Origin: Pseudomonas shahriarae
Lineage (GTDB): Bacteria; Pseudomonadota; Gammaproteobacteria; Pseudomonadales; Pseudomonadaceae
Length of the DNA stretch: 64,000 nt
Direction of reading: 5' to 3'
Assembly: GCF_014268455.2 (NCBI RefSeq)
Contig: NZ_CP077085.1
Span: forward strand, 4,319,001-4,383,000
The position numbers and the translations under genes are program-made. Below the pieces are notes generated by a model that saw only the letters and a program-made list of their open reading frames with translations, did not search any database and had not been told where the DNA came from. Position 1 is the first letter of the stretch. The number at the start of each line of letters is the position of its first letter. Positions 43,522 through 52,574 of this stretch are shown here, one piece after another.

Positions 43522-44517
43522 CTATCTGTCAGTGCAATCGTGGTCCAGGCAATACTCGGACAGTTGATACATAACACTGCCATCTCCGCTGCAATACTCA
43601 CCAATTACTCGGCAACTGCCGTACTCCTGGCGCACACGGATGAATTGCTCGCGGGTGTATTTCAGGCAGACATTCGTCAAGAGATAGCCATCATCGTGAC
43701 CGTCATGGACGGGCAACAACGTTGCAGCTACACGGTAGCGCTCATCGTGGTGCTCGATTTCGGAGATGATGACCCGATGGCTATCCGTTTTCTCCAAACC
43801 CAGTTTCAACCCGATCAGATCAGAAAACCGAATCATGCAATCGTGGTTATAAAAACGATGGATATGAGCGTCATCCTCAACCGTGGACAACTGCATTTCT
43901 GACAAGACGTACGTTCGCATGCCGCCCACCCGGCGGATGATCTCGCCTACGGTATCGGGCAACTCATTGCCCTCTTGAAAGCCCAGCATTGTAATTAGCG
44001 TCACATCCTGACCGCGTTCAAGCTGGTGCCTGGACAAGTCCCGGAAATCAGTGGCCAGATAGGAAAACCCCTGAGGAGTGGCCAGCATCGGCTCAATCGC
44101 ACGACGCATGATGCCCTGCGAAGCACAGTTGATATCGACCGCGGTGTAATACTCAAGCTCAATGCCACACTCAAGCAAATACCCCATCAGGGCGGATGTT
44201 TTCACTGGTTCTGGACCCAGTTCGACGTAATGAACGCTGCCCTGCCCCAGGAGATCGACCAGATCTCCAGCGACTGATTGCAGCAGGTCACCCAGGGAGC
44301 CCGTTCCGCAAGGCGCGGCGCATACGCCTTCGTCGCTTATCCCCTGGCTATTCAAGGCGGTCATCAGCGCTAGTATTTCTGCGCTGACTTGCTGCGAAAG
44401 CTCCGTCCGATGCTCAGACAAGGTCGAATATTTCTCAGCGTTTTCAATAGTCCAGATTCTTCCTTCCAGGTCATGATTGTTCTGCAAGGACGCTACAACC
44501 AGCGTGTTGATATCCAT
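43522..44517 (-). CDS. EgtD-like SAM-dependent amino-acid N-methyltransferase
   Basis: 331 residues; GGAG before ATG 44517. It belongs to the histidine-specific methyltransferase family (Methyltransf_33): SAM motif 'YVELGPEPVKTSALM' (residues 97-111), 'YTAVDINCASQ' with D128, 'TLITMLGFQEGNEL', and the C-terminal 'YLLTNVCLKYTREQF' (279-292). In EgtD the matching segment reads T-E-V-S-C-K, where Glu282 and Ser284 hold the histidine; here it is T-N-V-C-L-K, so the substrate is probably not histidine. No EgtB-type sulfoxide synthase lies near, so it is not an ergothioneine gene. First of three genes with the oxygenase and exporter. Confidence 0.85.
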   Translation of the reverse strand: MDINTLVVASLQNNHDLEGRIWTIENAEKYSTLSEHRTELSQQVSAEILALMTALNSQGISDEGVCAAPCGTGSLGDLLQSVAGDLVDLLGQGSVHYVELGPEPVKTSALMGYLLECGIELEYYTAVDINCASQGIMRRAIEPMLATPQGFSYLATDFRDLSRHQLERGQDVTLITMLGFQEGNELPDTVGEIIRRVGGMRTYVLSEMQLSTVEDDAHIHRFYNHDCMIRFSDLIGLKLGLEKTDSHRVIISEIEHHDERYRVAATLLPVHDGHDDGYLLTNVCLKYTREQFIRVRQEYGSCRVIGEYCSGDGSVMYQLSEYCLDHDCTDR

Positions 44518-44639
44518 ATACGCTCCAACTCTTTCTTATTAGGTATGCAGGTGCGCTCTTGTTTGACCAAAAGACTAAAGTGGGGTCATGATTTTGTATA
44601 TTTGAATAATCCGCACCACTAATCCTCAAAAGAGGAATC

Positions 44640-45497
44640 ATGAACAAACAACTGAACATCGACCTTCTACGCACCTTTCATGCGGTTGCCCGCTTTCGGC
44701 GTTTCAATGAAGCAGCCAACCATGTCCATCGCAGTGCATCGACTGTCACCACTCAAATCCACAAGCTGGAGCAACTGGTGGGTCAACGGTTGTTCAGCCG
44801 CAACAACCAGGGCGTCGAACTCACGATGTATGGCAAGAAGTTGCTGAGTGAAACCACTGACTTTCTGAAAAGCCATGACCGCCTGCTCGCATCACTCACG
44901 CCACAACGCATGCAGGGCAAAATCCGCCTGGGCTTGCCTGACTCATACGCTCCGGCATTTATGCGTGACTTCCTACCGTTGCTGATTGCAGACAATCCGC
45001 TGCTTGAACTGGAGGTGGAAGCCAGGTCCAGTGGTGAGCTGTTCACAATGTTCAGTCGCGAACAAATTGACTTGGCACTGATTGTCAGCTCACAACCGCT
45101 GGAACAGGGTGAACGTCTCGGCACGATCCAACCCGTCTGGGTAGTTGCCGAGAATTTCCAGAGATCCGAGCAGGCACCGCTGCCCATTGCAGTGCAGCTG
45201 ACCGGGTGCCCATACCGGGCATCGGCCTTACAGGCCCTGAAAGAGCATGGGGTTTATTACCGAGTCCTGCTGGAGAGTGCCAGCTCGACGGCTGTGGAGG
45301 CGGCCATCATGTGTGGGCTGGCGGTCGGGATGATTGAGGAGGAGCGCATGACCACCGGGCTGACCAAACTCATCCCCGGAATACAGTTACCTGGGCTGCC
45401 GCCGCATCAGCTTTATTTACTTTCTGATAGCGCTAATCATCTGGCATTGCACCTACATGAGCAGATCAAAAAAGGGTTCAGTATTCGGCCCTTTTGA
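44640..45497 (+). CDS. LysR-family regulator of the methyltransferase operon
   Basis: 285 residues; AGAGG before ATG 44640. Helix-turn-helix 'RFNEAANHVHRSASTVTTQIHKLEQLVGQRLFSRN' and a standard effector-binding domain. It faces the methyltransferase gene across 122 A/T-rich bases, the classical layout for a LysR regulator and its target. The effector is likely the pathway's substrate or product (inference). A terminator follows. Confidence 0.92.
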   Translation: MNKQLNIDLLRTFHAVARFRRFNEAANHVHRSASTVTTQIHKLEQLVGQRLFSRNNQGVELTMYGKKLLSETTDFLKSHDRLLASLTPQRMQGKIRLGLPDSYAPAFMRDFLPLLIADNPLLELEVEARSSGELFTMFSREQIDLALIVSSQPLEQGERLGTIQPVWVVAENFQRSEQAPLPIAVQLTGCPYRASALQALKEHGVYYRVLLESASSTAVEAAIMCGLAVGMIEEERMTTGLTKLIPGIQLPGLPPHQLYLLSDSANHLALHLHEQIKKGFSIRPF

Positions 45498-45524
45498 GCA
45501 GACCGAATAGCCACAATCAAAAAA

Positions 45525-45556
45525 CCCGCTGACCGTTACCGGTTCAGCGGGTTTTT
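45525..45556. terminator. Bidirectional terminator between lysR and mqo
   Basis: CCCGCTGA-CCG / CGG-TTCAGCGGG stem with an A run before and a T run after (AAAAA...TTTTT), so it can end both convergent transcripts. Confidence 0.82.
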
Positions 45557-45596
45557 AACTGTCGATTCAATCCTGTCTCAGGACTGCGTCAACCGC

Positions 45597-47243
45597 TTAC
45601 AGCGCAATGTCAGCCGCCGGCTTGCTCGGCTCGGCCGCAGGCTTGGCAGCCTCGGTCGCCTGTGGAGCAGCCATTTGCGGCATGGCTGGCGGAGGCGTCA
45701 GTTGCAACACGTTGGCGGTGTAGGCCCATTCTTGCGCAACGCGCTCAGGGCTGCCGTTCAGCTTGGTGCCATAGCTCGGCACGATCTGCTTCAGCTTCTC
45801 CTGCCAGGCCGGGGTAGCAACCTTGTCCTTGAACACTTTTTCCAGCACCGTCAGCATGATCGGCGCTGCGGTGGACGCACCTGGCGACGCACCCAACAGG
45901 CCGGCGATGGTGTTGTCGGCGGAGCTGACCACTTCGGTACCGAGTTTCAGGACGCCGCCCAACTCTTCATCACGCTTGATGATCTGCACACGCTGACCGG
46001 CTTGCCACAGGCGCCAGTCTTCTTTCTTGGCGTTCGGGAAGTACTCTTGCAGCGCCTTGAAGCGGTCGTCATCCGACTGCATCAGCTGGCCGGCGAGGTA
46101 CTCGACCAGTGGGTATTCACGAATACCGACTTTGGTCATTGGCCAGATGTTGTGGGTGGTGGTGCTGGTCAGCAGGTCCAGGTACGAGCCTTCTTTGAGG
46201 AACTTGGTGGAGAAGGTCGCGAATGGGCCAAACAGGATCACGCGCTTGCCATCCAGCACGCGAGTGTCCAGGTGCGGAACCGACATCGGTGGCGCGCCGA
46301 CCGATGCCTTGCCGTAGGCCTTGGCCAGGTGCTGCTCGGCAATCGTTGGGTTCTCGGTCACCAGGAACGAACCACCCACCGGGAAGCCGGCGTATTCCTT
46401 GGCTTCAGGAATGCCCGACTTTTGCAGCAGGTGCAGGGCACCGCCGCCCGCGCCGATAAACACGAACTTGGCGTCGGTCTCGGTCTTGGTACCGTCTTTC
46501 AGGTTTTTGTAGCTGACGCGCCACGAACCGTCGGCGTTCTTGGTGATGTCCTGCACTTCGCTCGACAGTTTCAGGTCGAACTTGGGCGTGGTCTGCAAGT
46601 GAGCGACGAACTGGCGGGTAATTTCGCCGAAGTTCACGTCAGTGCCGATCGGAGACCAGGTCGCAGCGATTTTCTGGTTCGGGTCACGCCCTTCCATCAT
46701 CAGCGGAACCCACTTCTTGATCTGTACCGGATCTTCGGAGTATTCCATGCCAGCAAACAGCGGGCTCGCCTGCAGCGCTTCGTAACGCTTTTTCAGGAAC
46801 TTGATGTTGTCATCGCCCCACACAAAGCTCATGTGCGGAGTGGAGTTGATGAACGAGCGCGGGTTCTTCAGAACGCCTTGCTGAACCTGCCACGACCAGA
46901 ACTGGCGGGAGATCTGGAACGCTTCGTTGATCTCGACCGCTTTCGGGATCTCAACGGTGCCGTCCTTGTTTTCCGGGGTGTAGTTCAGCTCAGCCAGGGC
47001 CGAGTGACCGGTACCGGCATTGTTCCAACCGTTGGAGCTTTCTTCGGCGACACCGTCCAGGCGCTCAACCATCTCCATCGACCAATCCGGCTGCAGCTCA
47101 TTGAGCCACACACCCAGGGTCGCGCTCATGATGCCGCCGCCGATCAATAGCACATCAACTTTCTTTGCCTCTTCCGCCTGGACGGAAGTAATCCCTATCG
47201 ACAAAGCCAGCCCCAGCAGGGCAGTGTTCACTTTTTTAAACAT
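45597..47243 (-). CDS. mqo: Malate:quinone oxidoreductase
   Basis: 548 residues, Mqo family: FAD motif '[17 protein letters not shown]', '[22 protein letters not shown]', '[17 protein letters not shown]' and '[15 protein letters not shown]' are signatures. It oxidises malate to oxaloacetate and reduces quinone in the citric acid cycle. Two features differ from the common 490-500-residue form: a signal-peptide-like N-terminus ('[15 protein letters not shown]') and a C-terminal Ala/Pro-rich tail. Both are known from one of the Pseudomonas Mqo paralogues. It suggests an enzyme facing the periplasm or anchored differently. Confidence 0.95.
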   Translation of the reverse strand: MFKKVNTALLGLALSIGITSVQAEEAKKVDVLLIGGGIMSATLGVWLNELQPDWSMEMVERLDGVAEESSNGWNNAGTGHSALAELNYTPENKDGTVEIPKAVEINEAFQISRQFWSWQVQQGVLKNPRSFINSTPHMSFVWGDDNIKFLKKRYEALQASPLFAGMEYSEDPVQIKKWVPLMMEGRDPNQKIAATWSPIGTDVNFGEITRQFVAHLQTTPKFDLKLSSEVQDITKNADGSWRVSYKNLKDGTKTETDAKFVFIGAGGGALHLLQKSGIPEAKEYAGFPVGGSFLVTENPTIAEQHLAKAYGKASVGAPPMSVPHLDTRVLDGKRVILFGPFATFSTKFLKEGSYLDLLTSTTTHNIWPMTKVGIREYPLVEYLAGQLMQSDDDRFKALQEYFPNAKKEDWRLWQAGQRVQIIKRDEELGGVLKLGTEVVSSADNTIAGLLGASPGASTAAPIMLTVLEKVFKDKVATPAWQEKLKQIVPSYGTKLNGSPERVAQEWAYTANVLQLTPPPAMPQMAAPQATEAAKPAAEPSKPAADIAL

Positions 47244-47749
47244 CGTAGCACCTATGATAAAACGCCTTCCGCCCTACCGTCCTTGACCTTCCGGCAACCG
47301 TAGTACGCCAAACATCAGGCAATGTCTGGCCGGGTCCCGTACTCGCAAGAACTGCAGGGTGGGCACACAAGGCCGACGTATCGACCTCACTTTTATGTCC
47401 CTTCTGCGCTGACTTTTTATCATTATTGGCTTCAGCTACCTCGGCGACAGCTCTCTGCCGGTACGCATTCGGGAGTGCGTACCAGAGAAAGGATAGACCA
47501 AGATGGCGCGCAGAATATCATGCTCCGGCGGGATCGGGCGTCTGTTCTGGACTTGGTGGTCGTCTTCGCGACAGGTTCAGCGCCACCTGAGGAATAGGGC
47601 ATCCTGTGACCCGGCGCTTGTAGTCCCGGCAGGATGGAGAGAAATGCTGAAAATCAGAAAAGCCGATGGGAATCATCGAGTTTTTACGGTTTTCCGCCCT
47701 GCCCAATTGTCGATAATCGCGCCTACCCAAAACACAGGCGCGCATCCAG
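47244..47749. other. Intergenic region upstream of mqo and cytochrome b561
   Basis: 506 bases between divergent genes; promoters of both must be here. A short plus frame near 47503 has a ribosome-like AAAGGA but its Trp/Arg-rich translation shows no family. I see no repeat, tRNA or clear operator. Confidence 0.45.
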
Positions 47750-48298
47750 ATGACACAGACAAAAAGCTATACGGCCACGGCAAAATGGCTGCACTGGGGC
47801 ATGGCACTCATCTGGATTGCCGCCTGGCTGGTGGGAATTGTCGCCGTTCACTGGCGCGATGAATTCAACCCGCAGCATCAACTCACGTTTTTACACAAGG
47901 CGATGGCTAGCACCCTGCTATTGCTTATCGTCCTGCGCATCGCCTGGCGCCTGACCCATGCAGCACCGGCGATGCCCGATACGATGACACCACGGCTCAA
48001 GCGTGCAGCGTTTATTGGCCACCTGTTGCTGTACATCGTGGCACTGCTCGGATTGCCGATATCCGGGTGGTACTGGAGCTCGGTGGCTGACAAACCCATT
48101 CTGGTTGCGGGCCTATTCCTGCTGCCACCGCTGGTGGAGCCGGATAAAAGCATCTATGACCTGGCAAAAGCGATTCACACCTACAGCGCGTGGTTATGCG
48201 GCGCTCTGGTAGGTGGGCATGTGATGGTGGCGCTGAAGCATCATTTTATTGATAAGGACAAGGTACTGGCGGGGATGATGCCGGGGCGCGTCGAGTGA
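47750..48298 (+). CDS. Cytochrome b561 family protein
   Basis: 182 residues with four membrane helices. Haem-ligand His residues are in the expected places: 'TAKWLHWGMAL' (helix 1), 'QHQLTFLHKAMA' (helix 2) and 'AIHTYSAWLCGALVGGHVMVALKHHF' (helix 4). The family moves electrons from quinol to acceptors and some members oxidise superoxide. Gene stands alone; its end is abutted by an insertion-sequence scar. Confidence 0.92.
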   Translation: MTQTKSYTATAKWLHWGMALIWIAAWLVGIVAVHWRDEFNPQHQLTFLHKAMASTLLLLIVLRIAWRLTHAAPAMPDTMTPRLKRAAFIGHLLLYIVALLGLPISGWYWSSVADKPILVAGLFLLPPLVEPDKSIYDLAKAIHTYSAWLCGALVGGHVMVALKHHFIDKDKVLAGMMPGRVE

Positions 48299-48319
48299 TG
48301 TGGGAAGACACCGGAACCG

Positions 48320-48575
48320 TACTCTCCTCAGAAAAAAGCTCCACCAGATTACGTGCCTTGTAGGTAGGTCGATCCAGCTTTCGGGGCGTCAGACGATTCC
48401 CTCTTGAGGGGATGACGGCTTCAGCCCCATTGCGCTGTATCAACTCCACGAAGGCATCTGAGTCATAACCTTGTAAGCCTTCGATCAGCGCGTCGGCTTG
48501 GCCATATTCAGAGCCTTGTACGGGCGTCAGCAGGAAAATTTCCGGGCGCCCATTGGTTGGCAGGGGCCGTTGCGC
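48320..48575 (-). pseudogene. IS5-family transposase remnant
   Basis: The minus strand reads 'FLLTPVQGSEYGQADALIEGLQ' then directly 'GYDSDAFVELIQRNGAEAVIPSRGNRLTPRKLDR' and 'YKARNLVELF'. These match the core of IS5 (IS427/IS1031-like) transposases around the catalytic Asp; the segment that normally reads A-D-x-V-I-A-D-K between them is deleted, and both ends of the gene are gone. The scar lies at the end of the cytochrome b561 gene. Confidence 0.7.
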
Positions 48576-48798
48576 CAGGCGTTGGGTGAAGCGCTTCCAG
48601 GTTTTTTCGGTGGACCACCGGCGCAGCTTCGGGCCCGGGGCCCGGGGCTCGGGTCCTGCATGTCTATGCGCGTGGCCCGGCCGCTGGCCAAACGCCGGGC
48701 AATCGGCGCCTGACCGGCAAGTCGGCTCCCACAACACAGAAGCCGCCTTGCCGGCGATGGCTTCGGCGCGCTTTAGCAATGAAGCAACCAGGTGATTC

Positions 48799-50007
48799 TC
48801 AACTGTATGCGTTGATAAACCAGGTGATCATCGGGATAGCCACAATGTCGATCAGCACGGCACCGCACAGCGGCACGATGATGAAGGCTTTGTACGAGAA
48901 CACTTTGTAATGGTCACAAATGGCGCCCATGTTGGCCACTGCATTGGGCGTCGCGCCCAGCCCATGCCCCATGAAGCCCGCGCACAAGACTGCCGCGTCG
49001 TAGTTGCGGCCAAACAGGCGGAACAGGACGAACACGCACAGCAAAATCATGATCACCACCTGCACCACCAGAATCACCAGCAGCGGCAAGCCGAGCTTCT
49101 CCAGCTCCCAAAACTTCAGACTCATCATTGCCATGGTCAGGAACATGCCCAGGCACACATCGCCGATGGTGCTGACGGCCTGGTCGGGCATCTCGATAAC
49201 CTGAGCACGGTCATTGAGGTTGCGCAGGATGATCGCGACGAACATGGCGCCCACATAGCTCGGCAGCACGATACCCAGATGCTGTTGCAAGCTGGAGCCC
49301 AGCCAGAATCCCAGCACCATGATCACCACAATGCAGGTCAACAAGCGCAACAAGGTGGCAGCATCCAGCGCGGGCGGCGGGGTATGGACCACTTCTTCGA
49401 ACGCCTTGAGGCTACCAACGGCTTCGGCCTTGACCACGAGTTTGTTGCGCTCGATCAACCAGCGCGCCAGCGGGCTACCCAGCAAGCCGCCTGCCACCAT
49501 GCCAAAAGTTGCAGCTGCCAGCGCTGCAGTGGTCGCACCGACCGCACCGAGGTTTTCAGCAATCGGCCCGAAAGCTGCCGCCGCACCAAAACCGCCTTCC
49601 AGTGACACCGCGCCGGCCATGATGCCCAGCAACGGATCGATGCCCAGCAGCTTGGCAACACTGGCACCCACCACGTTTTGCACCAGCGCCAGGCCCCAGC
49701 ACGCACCCAGGTAGATAAACAGCAATTTGCCCCCCTTGCGCAGCAAACCCAGGCTACCCCCCAAACCGACAGTGGTGAAAAACGCCACCATCAGCGGGGT
49801 TTGCAGGCTGGTGTCGAGGGTCAGGTTGAGCAGTTGTTGATCACGTAACAGCCAGATCACCAAGGCAAAACCAAAACCACCAATCACCGGTGCAGGTACA
49901 CACAGGTGACGCAGCCAGTAGCTACGTTTTTTCAGTTGGGCACCCAGGCCCAGCAGGAGCAGCGCGAGAGCAAGGGTGCTCAGCGCATCCAGTTCGAATG
50001 TCAGCAT
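48799..50007 (-). CDS. gltS: Sodium/glutamate symporter GltS
   Basis: 402 residues, the usual size. Two inverted repeats of helices with pore-loop motifs 'SLEGGFGAAAAFGP' and 'CAGFMGHGLGATPNAVANMG' (the GGxG and GxGxTxxA re-entrant loops of the ESS family). It imports glutamate with sodium. Located just downstream of hutG and the IclR gene on the same strand, so glutamate made or taken up links the three. Confidence 0.95.
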   Translation of the reverse strand: MLTFELDALSTLALALLLLGLGAQLKKRSYWLRHLCVPAPVIGGFGFALVIWLLRDQQLLNLTLDTSLQTPLMVAFFTTVGLGGSLGLLRKGGKLLFIYLGACWGLALVQNVVGASVAKLLGIDPLLGIMAGAVSLEGGFGAAAAFGPIAENLGAVGATTAALAAATFGMVAGGLLGSPLARWLIERNKLVVKAEAVGSLKAFEEVVHTPPPALDAATLLRLLTCIVVIMVLGFWLGSSLQQHLGIVLPSYVGAMFVAIILRNLNDRAQVIEMPDQAVSTIGDVCLGMFLTMAMMSLKFWELEKLGLPLLVILVVQVVIMILLCVFVLFRLFGRNYDAAVLCAGFMGHGLGATPNAVANMGAICDHYKVFSYKAFIIVPLCGAVLIDIVAIPMITWFINAYS

Positions 50008-50065
50008 GGCGAATTTCTCTTTTTCTTATGATTCAACAAGCGGTTTCAGGGATTTACGCAAAAAC

Positions 50066-51004
50066 TTAATCGATCAGGCTGGCAAGCAGACGCGCACCAA
50101 TGCGGGCGGTTCGATTGTCGATATCCAGGCCGGGGTTGAGTTCGGCGATATCGGCCATGCGCAATTTGCCGCTGGCCTTGGCATGGCGTATCAGATGCTC
50201 GACGATCTGCATGTCCACGCCATGGGCAGACGGCGCACTGACACCGGGCGCCTGGCTGGCGGGCAGGACATCAAGGCAGATGGTCAGGTAGAGGTGATCG
50301 ACGTCTTGCAAGAACTCATCGATCATCGCTTCGCAGGCGGGTATGTCCCAGCTGTTCATTTGCCGGTCGAGGCGGTAACGCACATTCAGTCGCTGCGCCT
50401 GCTCAAACAGCGCCTGGGTGTTGTTCAACTGGCTGACACCCAGGCAGCAATAGGTGAACGGCATCCGTGCACGCTGGCAGTACTCGGCTATCTGGCGGAA
50501 AGGGGTACCCGAACTGCTTTGTTCCCCATGGCGCAGATCGAAGTGGGCATCAAAGTTGAGAACGCCGATCCGCGCATGCGGGGTGGCCTGGCGCAGGTGA
50601 TCGGCCAGGCCGCTAAAGCTGGCAAAGGCGATTTCATGGCCGCCACCCAACCCCAACGGCAAATGCCCCTGGTTGAGCAGATAGCTGACGTGGTGAGCGT
50701 AAATCTGCTGCGCGCCTTCGAGGTTGCTGTCGGTGCAACTCACATCGCCCGCGTCATACAGCGGCGCCCGGCCGTGCCACGCCTGGTTGGCCAGCGCCTT
50801 GCGCAGTGCTGACGGGCCAAGACGGGCGCCGGTGCGTCCTTGATTCCGTCTGACTCCTTCATCACAGGCCAGCCCAATCAGTGCGGCACCCGCAGACTGA
50901 CCCTCGCAGAAGGGCTTGACCCATTGATGCCAGCGCAGCGCAGCCTGCCCTTCGCCAGCGTCGATACGACCTGTCCACAGGGGTATGTCAGAAACAGCAG
51001 TCAT
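50066..51004 (-). CDS. hutG: Formimidoylglutamase-like ureohydrolase
   Basis: 312 residues from ATG 51004 (GGAG 8 bases upstream). Arginase-fold enzyme with metal-site motifs '[14 protein letters not shown]', '[11 protein letters not shown]' and '[10 protein letters not shown]'. The pattern fits formimidoylglutamase (formiminoglutamate to glutamate and formamide), as in the short histidine-degradation route. No other hut gene is in sight; Pseudomonas mostly uses the two-step HutF/HutG route, so this may be a side paralogue. Followed by gltS; regulated probably by the upstream IclR protein. Confidence 0.85.
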   Translation of the reverse strand: MTAVSDIPLWTGRIDAGEGQAALRWHQWVKPFCEGQSAGAALIGLACDEGVRRNQGRTGARLGPSALRKALANQAWHGRAPLYDAGDVSCTDSNLEGAQQIYAHHVSYLLNQGHLPLGLGGGHEIAFASFSGLADHLRQATPHARIGVLNFDAHFDLRHGEQSSSGTPFRQIAEYCQRARMPFTYCCLGVSQLNNTQALFEQAQRLNVRYRLDRQMNSWDIPACEAMIDEFLQDVDHLYLTICLDVLPASQAPGVSAPSAHGVDMQIVEHLIRHAKASGKLRMADIAELNPGLDIDNRTARIGARLLASLID

Positions 51005-51024
51005 GCTTGAAACTCCAGTCAAAT

Positions 51025-51750
51025 TCAGTCGAGCCGAGCACTCAGGCGCAGGGCCGCGTCCTGGGTCCAGCGGATCAGGCGTTCACTGCGGGTGTGCGCC
51101 CGGGAGGCAGGAGCCATGAGGCTGATGGCGCCTTGCAGGCGATTGCGGCTGTCAAGCAACGGCGCGCTGATACCCCAAATGCCGTCGTCGATTTCACTCA
51201 CACTCACGGCATAACCGGCAGCGCGGATATCGGCAAAACTGCGCTGGTACGTGGCGACTTCCTCGCTTTCGACGCCTTGCGCCAACAGAGCCGACAGGCT
51301 TTGCGCCTCATCCATATAGGCCAACAGCACTCTCGCCGATGCACCGACCAACAGCGGCTGGGCCAGCCCTTTTTGGTAGCAGCAACGCAGCGGTTGTGGG
51401 CTATCGACCAGCTCGATGCAAATCGCCTGGCCATTGCTGGGCACCATTAACGCCACGCTTTCCTGGCTTTGCTCGGCCAGGCGCTTGAGTTCCGGCTTGG
51501 CGAGGGTCACCAGCACGGCTTCGCGGTCGAATTTCTTGGCCAGTTGCAAACAGGTTGGCCCTGGCAAATAGCGACCCTGACCGTTCTCTTCGGCAAGCCC
51601 CCAGCGCAGTAAGGTCTTGAGATGGCGATAAGTGCTGCTGAGCGGCTGTGCCAGTTGCTCGGACAGTTCTTTGGCGGAGATCGCCTCGCTGGATTGCCCC
51701 AGAGTGACGAGGATTTGCAGCAAGCGATCAGTGGGCGTGTTGTAGTTCAT
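51025..51750 (-). CDS. IclR-family regulator
   Basis: 241 residues; GAGG before ATG 51750. N-terminal helix-turn-helix ('[31 protein letters not shown]') and C-terminal IclR effector domain ('[26 protein letters not shown]'). First gene of the line IclR-hutG-gltS on one strand (20 bases to hutG), so it probably controls its own operon in answer to a histidine- or glutamate-related compound. Confidence 0.92.
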   Translation of the reverse strand: MNYNTPTDRLLQILVTLGQSSEAISAKELSEQLAQPLSSTYRHLKTLLRWGLAEENGQGRYLPGPTCLQLAKKFDREAVLVTLAKPELKRLAEQSQESVALMVPSNGQAICIELVDSPQPLRCCYQKGLAQPLLVGASARVLLAYMDEAQSLSALLAQGVESEEVATYQRSFADIRAAGYAVSVSEIDDGIWGISAPLLDSRNRLQGAISLMAPASRAHTRSERLIRWTQDAALRLSARLD

Positions 51751-51843
51751 ATCGGCCTCATGCTCTTGCGGGCATGGTGCACCGAGTTTTCCATTAACTG
51801 AAACCAGATTCCCACTGAGTGGGAAAAAACCCGCAGATAACGA

Positions 51844-52041
51844 TCAGCGGTCAGCCTGAGTCTCACGGATGATCTGCCGAATCGCGTGAACAGGCGCCTC
51901 CATCGGCTGCCCACTACTGACTGCATACTGATCGTTGAACACGATGGTCGGCACCGAACTCACGCCACGAGATATCCACAGTTGCTCCTGCTCACGAACT
52001 TCAGCGGCATATTCATCAGAGGCGAGAATCTCGGCGGCGCG
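51844..52041 (-). pseudogene. 3' remnant of a DsbA/FrnE-family oxidoreductase gene
   Basis: The minus strand encodes the last 65 residues of a DsbA-like family protein ('ASDEYAAEVREQEQLWISRGVSSVPTIVFNDQYAVSSGQP') with the cis-Pro loop (V-P-T) and then stop. The N-terminal part with the Cys motif is missing: the homology ends sharply at about 52042, where unrelated mobile-type DNA begins. The gene was cut by an insertion or deletion. Confidence 0.62.
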
Positions 52042-52354
52042 CTAGATGTATAGGCGTTTCAAACATTTCTATCTGATAATCAGGCGAGAAAATCCTGTGT
52101 TAGTGTCGCGATTACCGATTAATAAATTAATCTGCCTATAGTGCTTTTCAATGCAGCTATATGGATTCTCAGTGATTTCTCCTGCCTGCCTGAGCTTCGG
52201 GCGCACCGTCCCTCCTTCAGGGCCGCGCGTACCTCAACAGACCAATCTCTCGGGCCTTTGCGAGTAGCCCTGCACGGTCCTTGCCCGTATAGAGCCCTAG
52301 GCTCTGCACGAAAAGTAATGGCGAAAGCTGCGCTTTGCGAAGGGCTGTTATGGG
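52042..52354. other. Unassigned mobile-type DNA
   Basis: No gene. The stretch CTCTGCACGAAAAGT near 52304 resembles ends of IS5-type elements, but this is from memory and uncertain. Together with the IS1182 end beside it, the segment looks like layers of old insertions that truncated the DsbA-family gene. Confidence 0.35.
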
Positions 52355-52476
52355 TCGATTGTGTTGAAAAAGTCGGAGTTTCCCTTCGCCTGAACTCACG
52401 CACGATCGCCACCGGAGAACCTACTCACCACAGCGAGTGGTTTTTCGGCCGTTCGTTGACCTTTGCTGCTCTGTTA
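52355..52476. repeat. Solo end of an IS1182-family element
   Basis: TTGTTGAAAAAGTCGG-like terminal repeat (as GTGTTGAAAAAGTCGG) followed by about 100 bases (GCCTGAACTCA, CACCGGAGAACCTACTCACC, TTTGCTGCTCTGTTA) that match, inverted, the right end of the intact element at 55850-55985. The transposase is gone. Small differences show it is older than the intact copy. Confidence 0.72.
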
Positions 52477-52574
52477 AATTTACAGAAGACACTTTCGAAG
52501 TGTGGTCGCAGAAGTATGAGCGCCGCAGGGGCGCTCACTCCTCTGTTGAGCAAGTTCGCCCGAATGAGCTGGCG

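Noticed and set aside
43522..44517. Ergothioneine gene egtD
   Set aside because: No egtB-like gene near it, and the residues that hold histidine in EgtD are changed.
45675..47150. 491-codon open frame opposite mqo
   Set aside because: Shadow frame of a well-known gene; no ribosome site or family features.
47503..47862. Short frame upstream of cytochrome b561
   Set aside because: Trp/Arg-rich translation without family features that runs into the b561 gene in another frame.
48246..48779. Full-length gene on the minus strand after cytochrome b561
   Set aside because: Only the middle matches an IS5 transposase and the flanks are noise, so it was annotated as a remnant at 48320-48575.
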